Part shown: one piece after another, positions 15,058 to 25,042 of the stretch
Position numbering within the stretch: the first letter of the stretch is position 1
Layout of the letters: each line of letters opens with the position of its first letter
Origin: Stenotrophomonas maltophilia
GTDB lineage: Bacteria > Pseudomonadota > Gammaproteobacteria > Xanthomonadales > Xanthomonadaceae
Reading direction: 5' to 3'
Assembly (NCBI GenBank): GCA_002363385.1
Contig: DEVL01000005.1
Coordinates: 148,312 to 212,311 of the forward strand
DNA: 64,000 nucleotides
Notes under the pieces: generated by a model
Seen by the model: the letters and a program-made list of their open reading frames with translations, nothing else
Database searches by the model: none
What the model was told of the DNA's origin: nothing
Translations under genes and position numbers: made by a program

Positions 15058-16722
15058 ATGTCCTCGCAATACATCTACACCATGAACCGCGTCAGCAAGG
15101 TGGTCCCGCCCAAGCGGCAGATCATCAAGGACATCTCGCTGTCGTTCTTCCCCGGTGCCAAGATCGGCCTGCTGGGCCTGAACGGCGCCGGCAAGTCCAC
15201 GGTGCTCAAGATCATGGCCGGCGTGGATACCGATTTCGAGGGCGAAGCCCGCCCGCAGGCCGGCATCAAGGTCGGCTACCTGGCCCAGGAACCGGAGCTG
15301 GACCCGACCAAGACCGTGCGTGAAGCGGTCGAGGAAGGCGTCGGCGAAGTGCTGCAGGCGCAGGCGCAGTTGGACGCCGTCTACCTGGCCTATGCCGAGG
15401 AAGGCGCCGACTTCGACAAGCTGGCCAAGGAACAGGAGCGCCTGGAGGCGATCCTGGCCGCCGGCGATGCACATACCCTGGAAAATCAGCTGGACGTGGC
15501 CGCCGATGCGCTGCGCCTGCCGCCGTGGGATGCGGTGATCGGCAAGCTGTCCGGTGGTGAAAAGCGCCGCGTGGCGCTGTGCCGCCTGCTGCTGCAGAAG
15601 CCGGACATGCTGCTGCTCGACGAACCGACCAACCATCTGGACGCCGAGTCCGTGGAATGGCTGGAACAGTTCCTGGCGCGCTACACCGGCACCGTCGTGG
15701 CGGTCACCCATGATCGCTACTTCCTGGACAACGCCGCCGAGTGGATCCTGGAACTGGATCGCGGCCGCGGCATTCCGTGGAAGGGCAACTACACCGACTG
15801 GCTGATGCAGAAGGACGAGCGCCTGAAGCAGGAAGACAACCAGGAAAAGTCCCGCCAGAAGGCGATCCAGAAGGAACTGGAGTGGTCGCGCCAGAACGCC
15901 AAGGGTGGCCGCACCAAGGGCAAGGCCCGTCTGGCCCGCCTGGAAGAGCTGCAGTCGGTGGATTACCAGAAGCGCAACGAGACCAATGAAATCTTCATCC
16001 CGCCGGGCGAGCGCCTGGGCGCCTCGGTGATGGAGTTCAAGAACGTCTCCAAGAAGTTCGGTGATCGTCTGCTGTTCGACGAGCTCAGCTTCCTGGTGCC
16101 GGGTGGCGCGATCGTCGGCATCATCGGCCCCAACGGTGCCGGTAAGTCGACCCTGTTCAAGATGATCACCGGCCAGGAAAAGCCGGATTCGGGCGAGATC
16201 ACCGTCGGCCCGACCGTCAAGCTGTCCTATGTGGATCAGAGCCGCGACGCGCTGGAAGGCAACCACAACGTCTTCCAGGAAATCGCCGGCGGCCTGGACA
16301 TCCTCAACATCAACGGCATCGAGATCCAGTCGCGCGCCTACATCGGCCGCTTCAACTTCAAGGGCCAGGATCAGCAGAAGCTGGTCGGTTCGCTGTCCGG
16401 TGGTGAGCGTGGCCGCCTGCACATGGCCAAGACCCTGCTGCAGGGTGGCAACGTGCTGCTGCTCGATGAACCGTCCAACGATCTGGACATCGAAACCCTG
16501 CGTGCGCTGGAAGATGCGCTGCTGGAGTTCCCGGGCAACACCTTCGTGATTTCGCATGACCGCTGGTTCCTGGATCGCATCGCGACCCACATCCTGGCGT
16601 TCGAAGGCAACTCGCACGTGGAGTTCTTCCAGGGCAACTACCGCGAGTACGAAGAAGACAAGCGCCGCCGCATGGGCGACGACGCCGCGCCGAAGCGCCT
16701 GCGCTTCAAGGCGCTGAAATAA
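15058..16722 (+). CDS. ettA: Energy-dependent translational throttle protein EttA (ABC-F)
   Basis: A 554-residue soluble ABC-F ATPase that binds the ribosomal E site and gates entry into elongation according to the ATP/ADP ratio. Two nucleotide-binding domains are visible: Walker A GLNGAGKST near residue 40 with signature LSGGEKRRVALC near residue 163, and GPNGAGKST near residue 359 with signature LSGGERGRLHMA near residue 445. A linker with charged helices (KSRQKAIQKELEWSRQNAKG) lies between them. The arm after the first Walker A and the length match EttA rather than other ABC-F members. GGAGAG precedes the ATG at 15058. A terminator follows immediately. Confidence 0.96.
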   Translation: MSSQYIYTMNRVSKVVPPKRQIIKDISLSFFPGAKIGLLGLNGAGKSTVLKIMAGVDTDFEGEARPQAGIKVGYLAQEPELDPTKTVREAVEEGVGEVLQAQAQLDAVYLAYAEEGADFDKLAKEQERLEAILAAGDAHTLENQLDVAADALRLPPWDAVIGKLSGGEKRRVALCRLLLQKPDMLLLDEPTNHLDAESVEWLEQFLARYTGTVVAVTHDRYFLDNAAEWILELDRGRGIPWKGNYTDWLMQKDERLKQEDNQEKSRQKAIQKELEWSRQNAKGGRTKGKARLARLEELQSVDYQKRNETNEIFIPPGERLGASVMEFKNVSKKFGDRLLFDELSFLVPGGAIVGIIGPNGAGKSTLFKMITGQEKPDSGEITVGPTVKLSYVDQSRDALEGNHNVFQEIAGGLDILNINGIEIQSRAYIGRFNFKGQDQQKLVGSLSGGERGRLHMAKTLLQGGNVLLLDEPSNDLDIETLRALEDALLEFPGNTFVISHDRWFLDRIATHILAFEGNSHVEFFQGNYREYEEDKRRRMGDDAAPKRLRFKALK

Positions 16723-16731
16723 GAAAGGAAA

Positions 16732-16758
16732 AACGGCCGCGCACTGCGCGGCCGTTTT
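16732..16758 (+). terminator. Rho-independent terminator after ettA
   Basis: ACGGCCGCGC (16733-16742) and GCGCGGCCGT (16746-16755) pair around an ACT loop, with A residues before and TTT after. It sits 10 bases past the ettA stop. Confidence 0.85.
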
Positions 16759-16766
16759 GCATTCCG

Positions 16767-16791
16767 GTAGGTCACGACCGTTGGTCGTGAC
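16767..16791 (+). repeat. GTAG-headed REP hairpin (SMAG-like)
   Basis: GTAG (16767-16770) is directly followed by GTCACGACC, loop GTT, and GGTCGTGAC (16771-16791), a perfect 9-bp stem. The head-plus-hairpin layout is that of the GTAG repeat family described in Stenotrophomonas. It stands alone between ettA and the permease gene and is non-coding. Confidence 0.7.
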
Positions 16792-16813
16792 ACCTTCGCC
16801 ACGAGATTCCCCC

Positions 16814-18130
<1,317 letters not shown>

Positions 18131-18167
18131 GGGTGCGCCTACCGACGCGCGGTCGCCAGGCGGCGGA

Positions 18168-19313
18168 TCAGGCCCAGGCCGGCCGCAATTGGCCGTCGGC
18201 GGCGAAGCGGTAGCGACCCTCGTACCAGCCCAGCGCAAACAGGCTGAGCACCTGCTCGTAGTAGCGCGGCGGTGCGGCACGCTGCTGCTCCGGTGTGGGC
18301 AGGGCAGCCGCCATCGCCTTTGCCCGGTCCGCTTCGCCCTGCGCCTGCAGGTACGGCACCAACGCCGCCTCGAAACCGTAATTGCCGGTGCCCTCGCGCG
18401 CGCCGGTGAGCGTGTTGACCTTCTCGGGTATCGGCTGGCCGTCGCGCAACACCGTCAGCGGGCCATGCAGCGCCTCCAGCACCGGGCGGAAGCTGGGATC
18501 GTTGACCGCGGTCATGCCCGCCCACAGGTAACAGCGGATCGCGTCATAACTGCCGAGCGGGCCCTTGTCCGGATCGGCGATGAAACCGCCGTCGCGCCAC
18601 GCCGTCCAGTCCGGCGCGAAACCGTGCGGCGCCGTGTCGCGCAGCAGTCGCACACTGTTGCCGATCACGGTGGTCCACGGCCCGGTCGGATCCAGTGCGG
18701 CGAACCGGCGCAGCAGCGGCAACGGGACGTAACTGGGATTGAAACGCCAGGTGTCTTCGGTCGCAAAGCCGTTCGGCCCCGGCATCAGCATCGTGCCCAG
18801 GCCCGGCACATTCACCACTTCCTGCGCCAGGATCGCGGCCAGCATCGCCTCGGCGGTCTGCCGCAGCGCGGGCCGTTTCCACAACCGGGCCGCTTCGTGC
18901 AGGGTGTAGGCGAGCCACACATCCGAGTCGCTGGCCGGGTTGTCGTCCAGCACCTTCCAGGCGCCGGCAGCATCGCGCCCCCACAGCCAGGCCGGCAGGC
19001 GCTGGGCCATGCTGCCGCCGGCGAGGTTGTCCTCGGTCCAGCGCAGGAGGCGATCGAACAGCGGCTGATCGTTGTCCACCAGCGCGAAGAACAGCGCGTA
19101 GGACTGGCCTTCGGAGGTCGAGCGCTGGTCGGCGTTGTTGTGGTCGACCATGCGCCCGTCCGGGGTCACGCTGGAGGCGCGCATCACCTGCCACGCCGTC
19201 CACGGGCCGGGGCCACGTGCCGGACCATTGGCCGAACAGGCCAGCAGCGGGGTCACGGCCAGCGCCTGCAGCAGGCGGCGGCGCATCGGGTGGAACGCTC
19301 GGGAATCAGTCAC
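18168..19313 (-). CDS. bcsZ: GH8 endo-beta-1,4-glucanase, BcsZ-like, predicted lipoprotein (distal copy)
   Basis: A 381-residue family 8 glycoside hydrolase of the cellulose operon. Catalytic features seen are STSEGQSYALFFALVDND (general-acid Glu68) and GSYDAIRCYLWAGM near residue 256 (base Asp). The N-terminus carries RRRLLQALAVTPLLAC: a lipobox with Cys26 behind a twin-arginine-like stretch, so it may be membrane-anchored in the periplasm. The GTG start at 19313 has GAGG only 10 bases upstream; an internal ATG at 19286 would give a compact lipoprotein signal and is a good alternative. It is last in the operon, 100 bases after bcsC, and is a paralogue of the GH8 gene at 23877-25040. Confidence 0.88.
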   Translation of the reverse strand: MTDSRAFHPMRRRLLQALAVTPLLACSANGPARGPGPWTAWQVMRASSVTPDGRMVDHNNADQRSTSEGQSYALFFALVDNDQPLFDRLLRWTEDNLAGGSMAQRLPAWLWGRDAAGAWKVLDDNPASDSDVWLAYTLHEAARLWKRPALRQTAEAMLAAILAQEVVNVPGLGTMLMPGPNGFATEDTWRFNPSYVPLPLLRRFAALDPTGPWTTVIGNSVRLLRDTAPHGFAPDWTAWRDGGFIADPDKGPLGSYDAIRCYLWAGMTAVNDPSFRPVLEALHGPLTVLRDGQPIPEKVNTLTGAREGTGNYGFEAALVPYLQAQGEADRAKAMAAALPTPEQQRAAPPRYYEQVLSLFALGWYEGRYRFAADGQLRPAWA

Positions 19314-19413
19314 GGCACATCAGCCTCTTCGCAGCAGGAACCCGCCAAGCCTGCGGGACGCCCGCGGCCAGGTAAAGCCTGGCAGCGGGCCGGTCATCAG
19401 CGCATGACGGCGA

Positions 19414-22400
19414 TCATTCACCCGAGGCGTACGGCGAGCGCAGCGGCTGCGGCTGCTTGCCCAGCCCGGCACCGAGGCGGTCGAGCAGGAAACGCAGGTA
19501 CAGGCTGGTGCCGAACTGCCGGTAGTCACGCGCGTTGTTGAACTCCATCCGCCCGCCCAGGAACAGCTGCGAAGACAGCTGCCATTCGGCGGCGGCGCTG
19601 AGGTTGTAGGACACGCCGGTTTTGGTCTGGCCGGTGTAGACCGGATCGACATACTCCGTGGTCAGCCCCAGCAGCGCGGCCATCGAGGCGGCCTCGTAGG
19701 CAGCCTGCTGCATGGCCGGATCGGTCGGGAAGTACGGCGCGGCCTCTTCCTTGAAGTGCTGCACACCGACGCTGGTATCCAGCTGCCAGGCCACGCGGCC
19801 GCTGGAAGTACGACCGTTCCAGTGCACCGGGAAGCCGACATCCACGTAGCGCTGCGGGCTGAAGTAGCCACCATGGCCGTAGGTGAAGCCGCTGAGGTTG
19901 CGGTCGTATTGCATCGCGGTCAGGTTCAGGCCGGCGGTCAGCGACTGGTTGGTGGTTTCCAGCGCGTGTACGTACACGCCCACGCCGACTTCCTGGCGAT
20001 CGTTGTCGGCCACGTTCTCGCCTTCCAGGCGGTGCCACGACGCACTGGCGTAGCCGCCCAACTGACCGTTGTCGACGGTCGCGGCGAGCTTGGCGCCGCT
20101 GGCGGTCACCCCGCCCCAGCGCAGCCCGTTGCGCCCGTCTTCCACACCGGCGAACGACAGCAGGCTGTCGGTCACGGCGCGGCGCGATGCTTCGCCGGAC
20201 CAGGTCAGCGCATCGCCGATCTGACCGCGGTAGCCGATGCCACCGACGATCTGGGTGTCATCGAAGCCGAGCGGCGTGCTGCCGACATCGGCGCGGAAGC
20301 CACCGCGTTCGTAACCCACCGAGACGCCGGCACCGCTGGCATCCTGCGAACTCATGCGGCGCGCACCGGCAGCGTTGGCCACCATCGCGTACAGGGTGTC
20401 CTGGAAGGCTTGCGGGGTCTGTGATCCCCCCCCGCCCTGGGACAGGGTCTTGAGCTGGGCCTGCTCGGCCGCCGTCAGGCCGCGCACGAGGCCGGCGTTG
20501 CCCAGCACCTGGGTGGCAATGTCGCTGATCGGCGTGTTGGCCAGATCGCGGCTGAGGATGTAGCTGGGCAGCGGATCGGCGAACAGCAGCGCGCGCGCGG
20601 CCGCCGCACGTTCGGCCTGGGTAAGCGAACCATCGGTCTGGTTGAACAGCTCCTGATAACGGCCGTTGTCCAGGGCGCGGTCGTAGATCAGATTGCGGGT
20701 GGCATTGCTCTCGCCACGCGTCAGCAGCGTCTGGTACAGCGACGAGCCGACCAGGTCATCGACCGGTGTGCGGTCGGCGGCCAATGCACCGGCCAAGGCG
20801 GCCTGCGGGCCACCGCCGAAGCGGCTGGCGCTGGTGTATTCGGGATCCGGGCGACCGGCATCGAGCACGGTCGGGGTGACCGTGACCTTGAGCTTGCCAT
20901 CGCCGACCGCGAACTGCCCTTCCAGCGGCACCTGCAGATCATCGAGCTGGCCCATGCCGGCTTCACCCGCGCGGGTGCGGTACGCCGCGCCGACCGCCAG
21001 GCTGCTGCTGTTCTCGGCCTTGAGCGCACGCAGCTCATCGAGCACACCGTTGCCCGTGGTGGCCGGCGGCAGCGGGCCAAGCGCGGTGTTGCGCGAGGCG
21101 CGCGGCGCGCTCGCCTGGCTGGGCACCTGGCGCGAGCCGGGCACCGGTAACGGCAGGGCGACACCGCCACTGGCCGCGGCGGTGGCCATGACCGGCTCCG
21201 GCAGGCCATCGGCATCGATCACCGGGGTCACGCTGGCCGGGCCCAGGCTCATGCCCATCGCCGGCCCGGCGTCCATCGGCAGCGGTTCGGCAGCCAGGCG
21301 TGCGGTGGCGGCCGGCAACGGCAGGCCACCGTCGCGCAGCGCCGCGGTACGGGTGACACCGCCACGGTTGAGCCCGGCGAACGGGTTGAAACTGCCACCG
21401 CCTGCCAGCATCGCGGTGCTGGCCTGCGGGTAGCCATTGTCGAGCTGGCCACTGCCCTTCGCGGCGGCGGCCAGCGATGCGCGGAAGTAGCTTTCGGCGC
21501 GGCGGTTCTTGCCGGCCGCGCGATACACGCGCCCTGCCGCCGCCAACACATCCGGCGATTCCGGCGCCTGCTTCAGCGCGCGCTCCAGATACTGTTCGGC
21601 CAGGTCCATATCGCGCATCGCCGCGGCACTGCCAGCCGCGGCGACCATCGCATCCAGATCGCCCGGCGCCAACTGCAGCTGCTGCTGATACAGCGCCAAG
21701 GCCTGGCCGTTGTCGCCCGCGGCGGCATACAGCCGTGCCAGCGCAGCGATGTTGCGCGGGTCCTGCGGGCGCTCGGCCAAGGCCGGGGCGAGCACCGCAT
21801 AAGCACCTTCCAGATTGCCCATCTCACGCAGCGCATCGACCTGGCGCAGCACGTAACCGCTGCGCAGATCGTTCAAGCGGGTCTGCTGGCTGGCCGACAG
21901 TGGCACATCGGCGAGCTGGCGCAGGATCGCGGCGACTTCGCCATCGCGCCCGGCGCGCAGCAGCACCGAGGCATATTCCAGGCGGTTGTCGACGCTGGGC
22001 GAACCGCCTTCGATCAGACGCTGGGCGAGCACGAGGGCGCGTTGCTGGCTGCCGATGTCGGCGTAGGCACCGGCCAACGCGGCCACGATGGATGGATTCT
22101 TGACCCGGTCGCCGAGTGCAGCTTCGGCGCGGGCCAGCAACAGCTGCGCCTCGCCGCTGCGCTGGCGCTGCATGAGCGAACGCGCCTGGGCAGCCTGCAC
22201 CTGCACCCACGCGGTGTCGTGCAACGCGGTCATTTCCGAATCACGCGACGCGGTGGGAATGCGTTCGAGCAACGCGTAGGCACGCGGCCAGTCACTGTTT
22301 TCCTGGGCGAACAGGGCCTGCGCATACAGCGAGGTCGTCGAGCTGTCGTCCAGCGCGCGCAGGCCTTCGATCACCCCGTTGGCCTGGTCCGGACGGCCCG

Positions 22401-23895
22401 CGCGCGTGTACAGGCGCGCCAGCTCCAGCCGCAGCCACGGATCGCGCGGCTGCACCAACAAGGCGTCTTCGAGTTCGATCTGCGCCATCTCGATGCTGCC
22501 TTCGGCCAAGGCCTGCTGCGCACGGGCGCGGGCCAGGTTGGCACGCAGCACGGACTGGCCGCCGGCGCTTTCCTGCTGGGCCGGGGTCAGCCGGTCGAAC
22601 AGTGCGGCCGCTTCATCGGCGCGGCCAAGACGGCCAAGCAGGCCGACCAGGCCCTGCAACGCACCGGCATTGCCGGCATCCAGCTCCAGTGCCTTGCGGT
22701 AGCTGCGTTCGGCCGCAGCCGGATCGCTCCCGCTCTGCAGATCGGCAAGCGCAACGTAACCCGCAGGCTCCTTCGGCTGCAGCGCGATCACCTGCTGCAC
22801 ACGGGCGATGGCATCGCTGCTGGGCTGGCGACGCACGTCCTGCAGGGTCAGCCAGTAGCGCGCGGCATCGGCCGCGCTGCGCCACTTGCCGTTGATCGCA
22901 GCGGCCGGACGCAGCAGTTCATTGGCTTCGCCGAAACGTTCCTGACGCAGACGTACCGAACCCAGCCCACCGAGTGCCTCGGCATCGCGTGGCCGCGCGC
23001 GCAGTACCTGCGCAAAGCGTGCTTCGGCCTGGGCCAGATTGTTGCTGTCCAGCGCGCGGAAGCCTTCGCCGAGCAGGCGCTGGTTCGGGTCCTGCGGCAC
23101 GGGACGGTTGGCCACGGCCTGCTCGCGCAGCTGCGCCTGCTTGGCCGCCACTTCACGATCATTCGGCACCACGTCCAGGAAGGCCTGGTACAGCCCGGCA
23201 TCGGCGGTGGTGGCGTTGAGCCACAGCAACGCCTGGCGCCAGGCTGCACGCGCGGGGCCGGCGGTGTCGGTGGCCTGGCTGAGTGTCCGCAGCTGGGCGA
23301 TGCCCTCGCGGCGGGTCGGCTCGCGGTAGGTCAGCACCTGGGCCAGCGCGAGCTTGGCCGGGTTGTTGTTGCCGGTGGCGATACGGCGCAGGCCATCGCG
23401 CGCGCGCGTCCAGCCTTCCGGCGTACCGGCCAGCACCTGGTAGTACTCCAGCGCCAGATCATTGGGCGGACCGCCCGCACCGAAGGCCTCGTCATAAGCG
23501 CGTACCGCTTCGACATAGCGACCGGCCGCCGCCGCGCGCCGTGCGGTCTGCAGCTGGTTGCCACCGCCGCCACCGCCGAGCGCCATGCGCAGGCGCGTGG
23601 TCTGCGCCGAGGACGGGTGGCGTGCCTGCAGCTGCTGCAGCCGCTTCTGCGCCTCGGCGCGGCGGCCCTGGTTGAGGTCGATCAGGCCCAGGCCCAGCAA
23701 GGCGTCGGCCTGGTTGGGGTCGGTCGCCAGCAGCTTGCGCCATGCATCGGCGGCCAGATCCTCACGGCCCTGGTCCTGCCAGTAGTTGCCCTGGCTGACC
23801 AGTTGCTGCGTCGAGGACGCGTTCTGCGCGAAGGCCGGCACGGTCAACACACACAGGCCAACCAGGCAAAGAGGTGTCAGGGTCTTGCGGAACAT
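19414..23895 (-). CDS. bcsC: Cellulose synthase outer-membrane export protein BcsC (enlarged)
   Basis: A 1493-residue protein carrying the nascent glucan across the periplasm and outer membrane. Signal peptide to about residue 22 (VLTVPAFAQ); residues about 25-820 are tandem TPR repeats (ADALLGLGLIDLNQGRRAEA, AEALGGLGSVRLRQERFGEA); an Ala/Pro-rich linker spans about 842-948; the C-terminal BCSC_C outer-membrane domain starts near SSSLAVGAAYRTR and ends LRFLLDRLGAGLG and a short tail. E. coli BcsC is about 1157 residues. The excess lies in the linker and in an apparently helical stretch of about 155 residues (about 1028-1188) inside the barrel domain. Starts with 19 bases overlapping the upstream GH8 gene; longer in-frame extensions overlap it entirely. 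Confidence 0.92.
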   Translation of the reverse strand: MFRKTLTPLCLVGLCVLTVPAFAQNASSTQQLVSQGNYWQDQGREDLAADAWRKLLATDPNQADALLGLGLIDLNQGRRAEAQKRLQQLQARHPSSAQTTRLRMALGGGGGGNQLQTARRAAAAGRYVEAVRAYDEAFGAGGPPNDLALEYYQVLAGTPEGWTRARDGLRRIATGNNNPAKLALAQVLTYREPTRREGIAQLRTLSQATDTAGPARAAWRQALLWLNATTADAGLYQAFLDVVPNDREVAAKQAQLREQAVANRPVPQDPNQRLLGEGFRALDSNNLAQAEARFAQVLRARPRDAEALGGLGSVRLRQERFGEANELLRPAAAINGKWRSAADAARYWLTLQDVRRQPSSDAIARVQQVIALQPKEPAGYVALADLQSGSDPAAAERSYRKALELDAGNAGALQGLVGLLGRLGRADEAAALFDRLTPAQQESAGGQSVLRANLARARAQQALAEGSIEMAQIELEDALLVQPRDPWLRLELARLYTRAGRPDQANGVIEGLRALDDSSTTSLYAQALFAQENSDWPRAYALLERIPTASRDSEMTALHDTAWVQVQAAQARSLMQRQRSGEAQLLLARAEAALGDRVKNPSIVAALAGAYADIGSQQRALVLAQRLIEGGSPSVDNRLEYASVLLRAGRDGEVAAILRQLADVPLSASQQTRLNDLRSGYVLRQVDALREMGNLEGAYAVLAPALAERPQDPRNIAALARLYAAAGDNGQALALYQQQLQLAPGDLDAMVAAAGSAAAMRDMDLAEQYLERALKQAPESPDVLAAAGRVYRAAGKNRRAESYFRASLAAAAKGSGQLDNGYPQASTAMLAGGGSFNPFAGLNRGGVTRTAALRDGGLPLPAATARLAAEPLPMDAGPAMGMSLGPASVTPVIDADGLPEPVMATAAASGGVALPLPVPGSRQVPSQASAPRASRNTALGPLPPATTGNGVLDELRALKAENSSSLAVGAAYRTRAGEAGMGQLDDLQVPLEGQFAVGDGKLKVTVTPTVLDAGRPDPEYTSASRFGGGPQAALAGALAADRTPVDDLVGSSLYQTLLTRGESNATRNLIYDRALDNGRYQELFNQTDGSLTQAERAAAARALLFADPLPSYILSRDLANTPISDIATQVLGNAGLVRGLTAAEQAQLKTLSQGGGGSQTPQAFQDTLYAMVANAAGARRMSSQDASGAGVSVGYERGGFRADVGSTPLGFDDTQIVGGIGYRGQIGDALTWSGEASRRAVTDSLLSFAGVEDGRNGLRWGGVTASGAKLAATVDNGQLGGYASASWHRLEGENVADNDRQEVGVGVYVHALETTNQSLTAGLNLTAMQYDRNLSGFTYGHGGYFSPQRYVDVGFPVHWNGRTSSGRVAWQLDTSVGVQHFKEEAAPYFPTDPAMQQAAYEAASMAALLGLTTEYVDPVYTGQTKTGVSYNLSAAAEWQLSSQLFLGGRMEFNNARDYRQFGTSLYLRFLLDRLGAGLGKQPQPLRSPYASGE

Positions 23896-25040
23896 GGCGA
23901 ACTCCACGCGGGCAGCAGTCGCCCATCGGCAGAAAAACGGTAGCGGCGATCCATCCAGCCCTTGCCGAACAGCACCAGGGCACGATCGTAATAATTGAGG
24001 GTGCCGGCGGCGGGAATCCGCGCCAACTGTGCCTTGGCCAATGCAGGTTGGCCAAGCGCGCTGAGATACGGCAGCAAGGCGGCAGCAAAGCCGGGCGACG
24101 GCGCCCCGCTGCCCACGCCCAGGCGCGTGTCGATCTTCTCGGCGAAGCCGGTCTGCGCGCGCAGCATCGACGCCGGACCGGACAGGCCATCGAGCAGCGT
24201 GCGGCGCAGCGGGTCGGCCGGATCGGTCATGCCCGCCCAGAGGTAGCAGCGGATCGCATCGTAGCTGCCCGTGCCGCCCTTGGCCGGGTCGACCACGAAG
24301 GCCTTGCCGTTCCAGGCGATCCAGTCCGGCGCGAACCCGACCGGCGCGCTGGCGCGCATCATCGCCACGCTGCGCTCTGCCAGTCGCGCCCACGGACCGC
24401 GCGCATCGACGGCGGCGAAGCGGCGCAGCACGAACAGCGGCAGGTAACTGGGATTGAGCGTCCAGCGGTCGGCCTGGACGAAGCCGCGGTTGCCCGGCAG
24501 CAGCATCGGGCCGAAGCCGGGCAGCTCGACGATTTCGGCCGTGCGCATCAGCGCGAGCGTCTGCCGCCCGGCCTCGACCAGGCCCGGACGCTTCCACAGG
24601 CGGCCGGCTTCCAGCAGCGCATAGGCGATCCACAACTCACCATCCGAGGCGGTGTTGGGGTCGAGCACGCGGAACTGTCCATCGGCCGCCTTACCCCACA
24701 ACCAGGCCGGCAGATTGAGATCGGCGCGGCCGCGGCAGAGGTGGCGGCGGGTCCAGGCCAGAATGCGGTCGAACAGTACCGGATCGTTGTCGACCAGCGC
24801 GAAGAACAACCCGTAGGACTGCGATTCGGAGGTGCTGCGCAGGTCCGTATTGAGCTGATCGACTACGCGCCCATCCGGCTCGACATGCCGATCGACGAAC
24901 GCACGCCACTCGCGCCACGGCGTACCGCAGGCCTGCGCCAGCGCATCCAGCGGCAGCACGGCGGCCGCACCTGCCGCCGCGAGCACCTGCAGGAAGCGGC
25001 GGCGGGTGGGCGCCACCGCAGGGACGGACAGGTCGCGCAT
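23877..25040 (-). CDS. bcsZ: GH8 endo-beta-1,4-glucanase BcsZ, predicted Tat substrate (proximal copy)
   Basis: A 387-residue family 8 cellulase that trims or edits beta-glucan in the periplasm during cellulose export. Seen here: a twin-arginine signal PTRRRFLQVLAAAG at residues 11-24 followed by a hydrophobic stretch and DALAQA, the catalytic acid Glu72 in STSESQSYGLFFALVDND, and GSYDAIRCYLWAGM near residue 264. It begins 2 bases before the bcsB stop region ends and overlaps bcsC by 19 bases, the usual bcsB-bcsZ-bcsC order. Both GH8 copies keep the catalytic residues, so neither looks like a dead duplicate. Confidence 0.9.
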   Translation of the reverse strand: MRDLSVPAVAPTRRRFLQVLAAAGAAAVLPLDALAQACGTPWREWRAFVDRHVEPDGRVVDQLNTDLRSTSESQSYGLFFALVDNDPVLFDRILAWTRRHLCRGRADLNLPAWLWGKAADGQFRVLDPNTASDGELWIAYALLEAGRLWKRPGLVEAGRQTLALMRTAEIVELPGFGPMLLPGNRGFVQADRWTLNPSYLPLFVLRRFAAVDARGPWARLAERSVAMMRASAPVGFAPDWIAWNGKAFVVDPAKGGTGSYDAIRCYLWAGMTDPADPLRRTLLDGLSGPASMLRAQTGFAEKIDTRLGVGSGAPSPGFAAALLPYLSALGQPALAKAQLARIPAAGTLNYYDRALVLFGKGWMDRRYRFSADGRLLPAWSSPCSARP

Positions 25041-25042
25041 GT

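Noticed and set aside
19414..24633. A longer reading of BcsC starting upstream of 23895
   Set aside because: The extra 246 codons lie entirely inside the GH8 gene in another frame and are Arg/Gly/Ala-rich without a signal peptide; MFRKTL with a clear signal sequence is at 23895.
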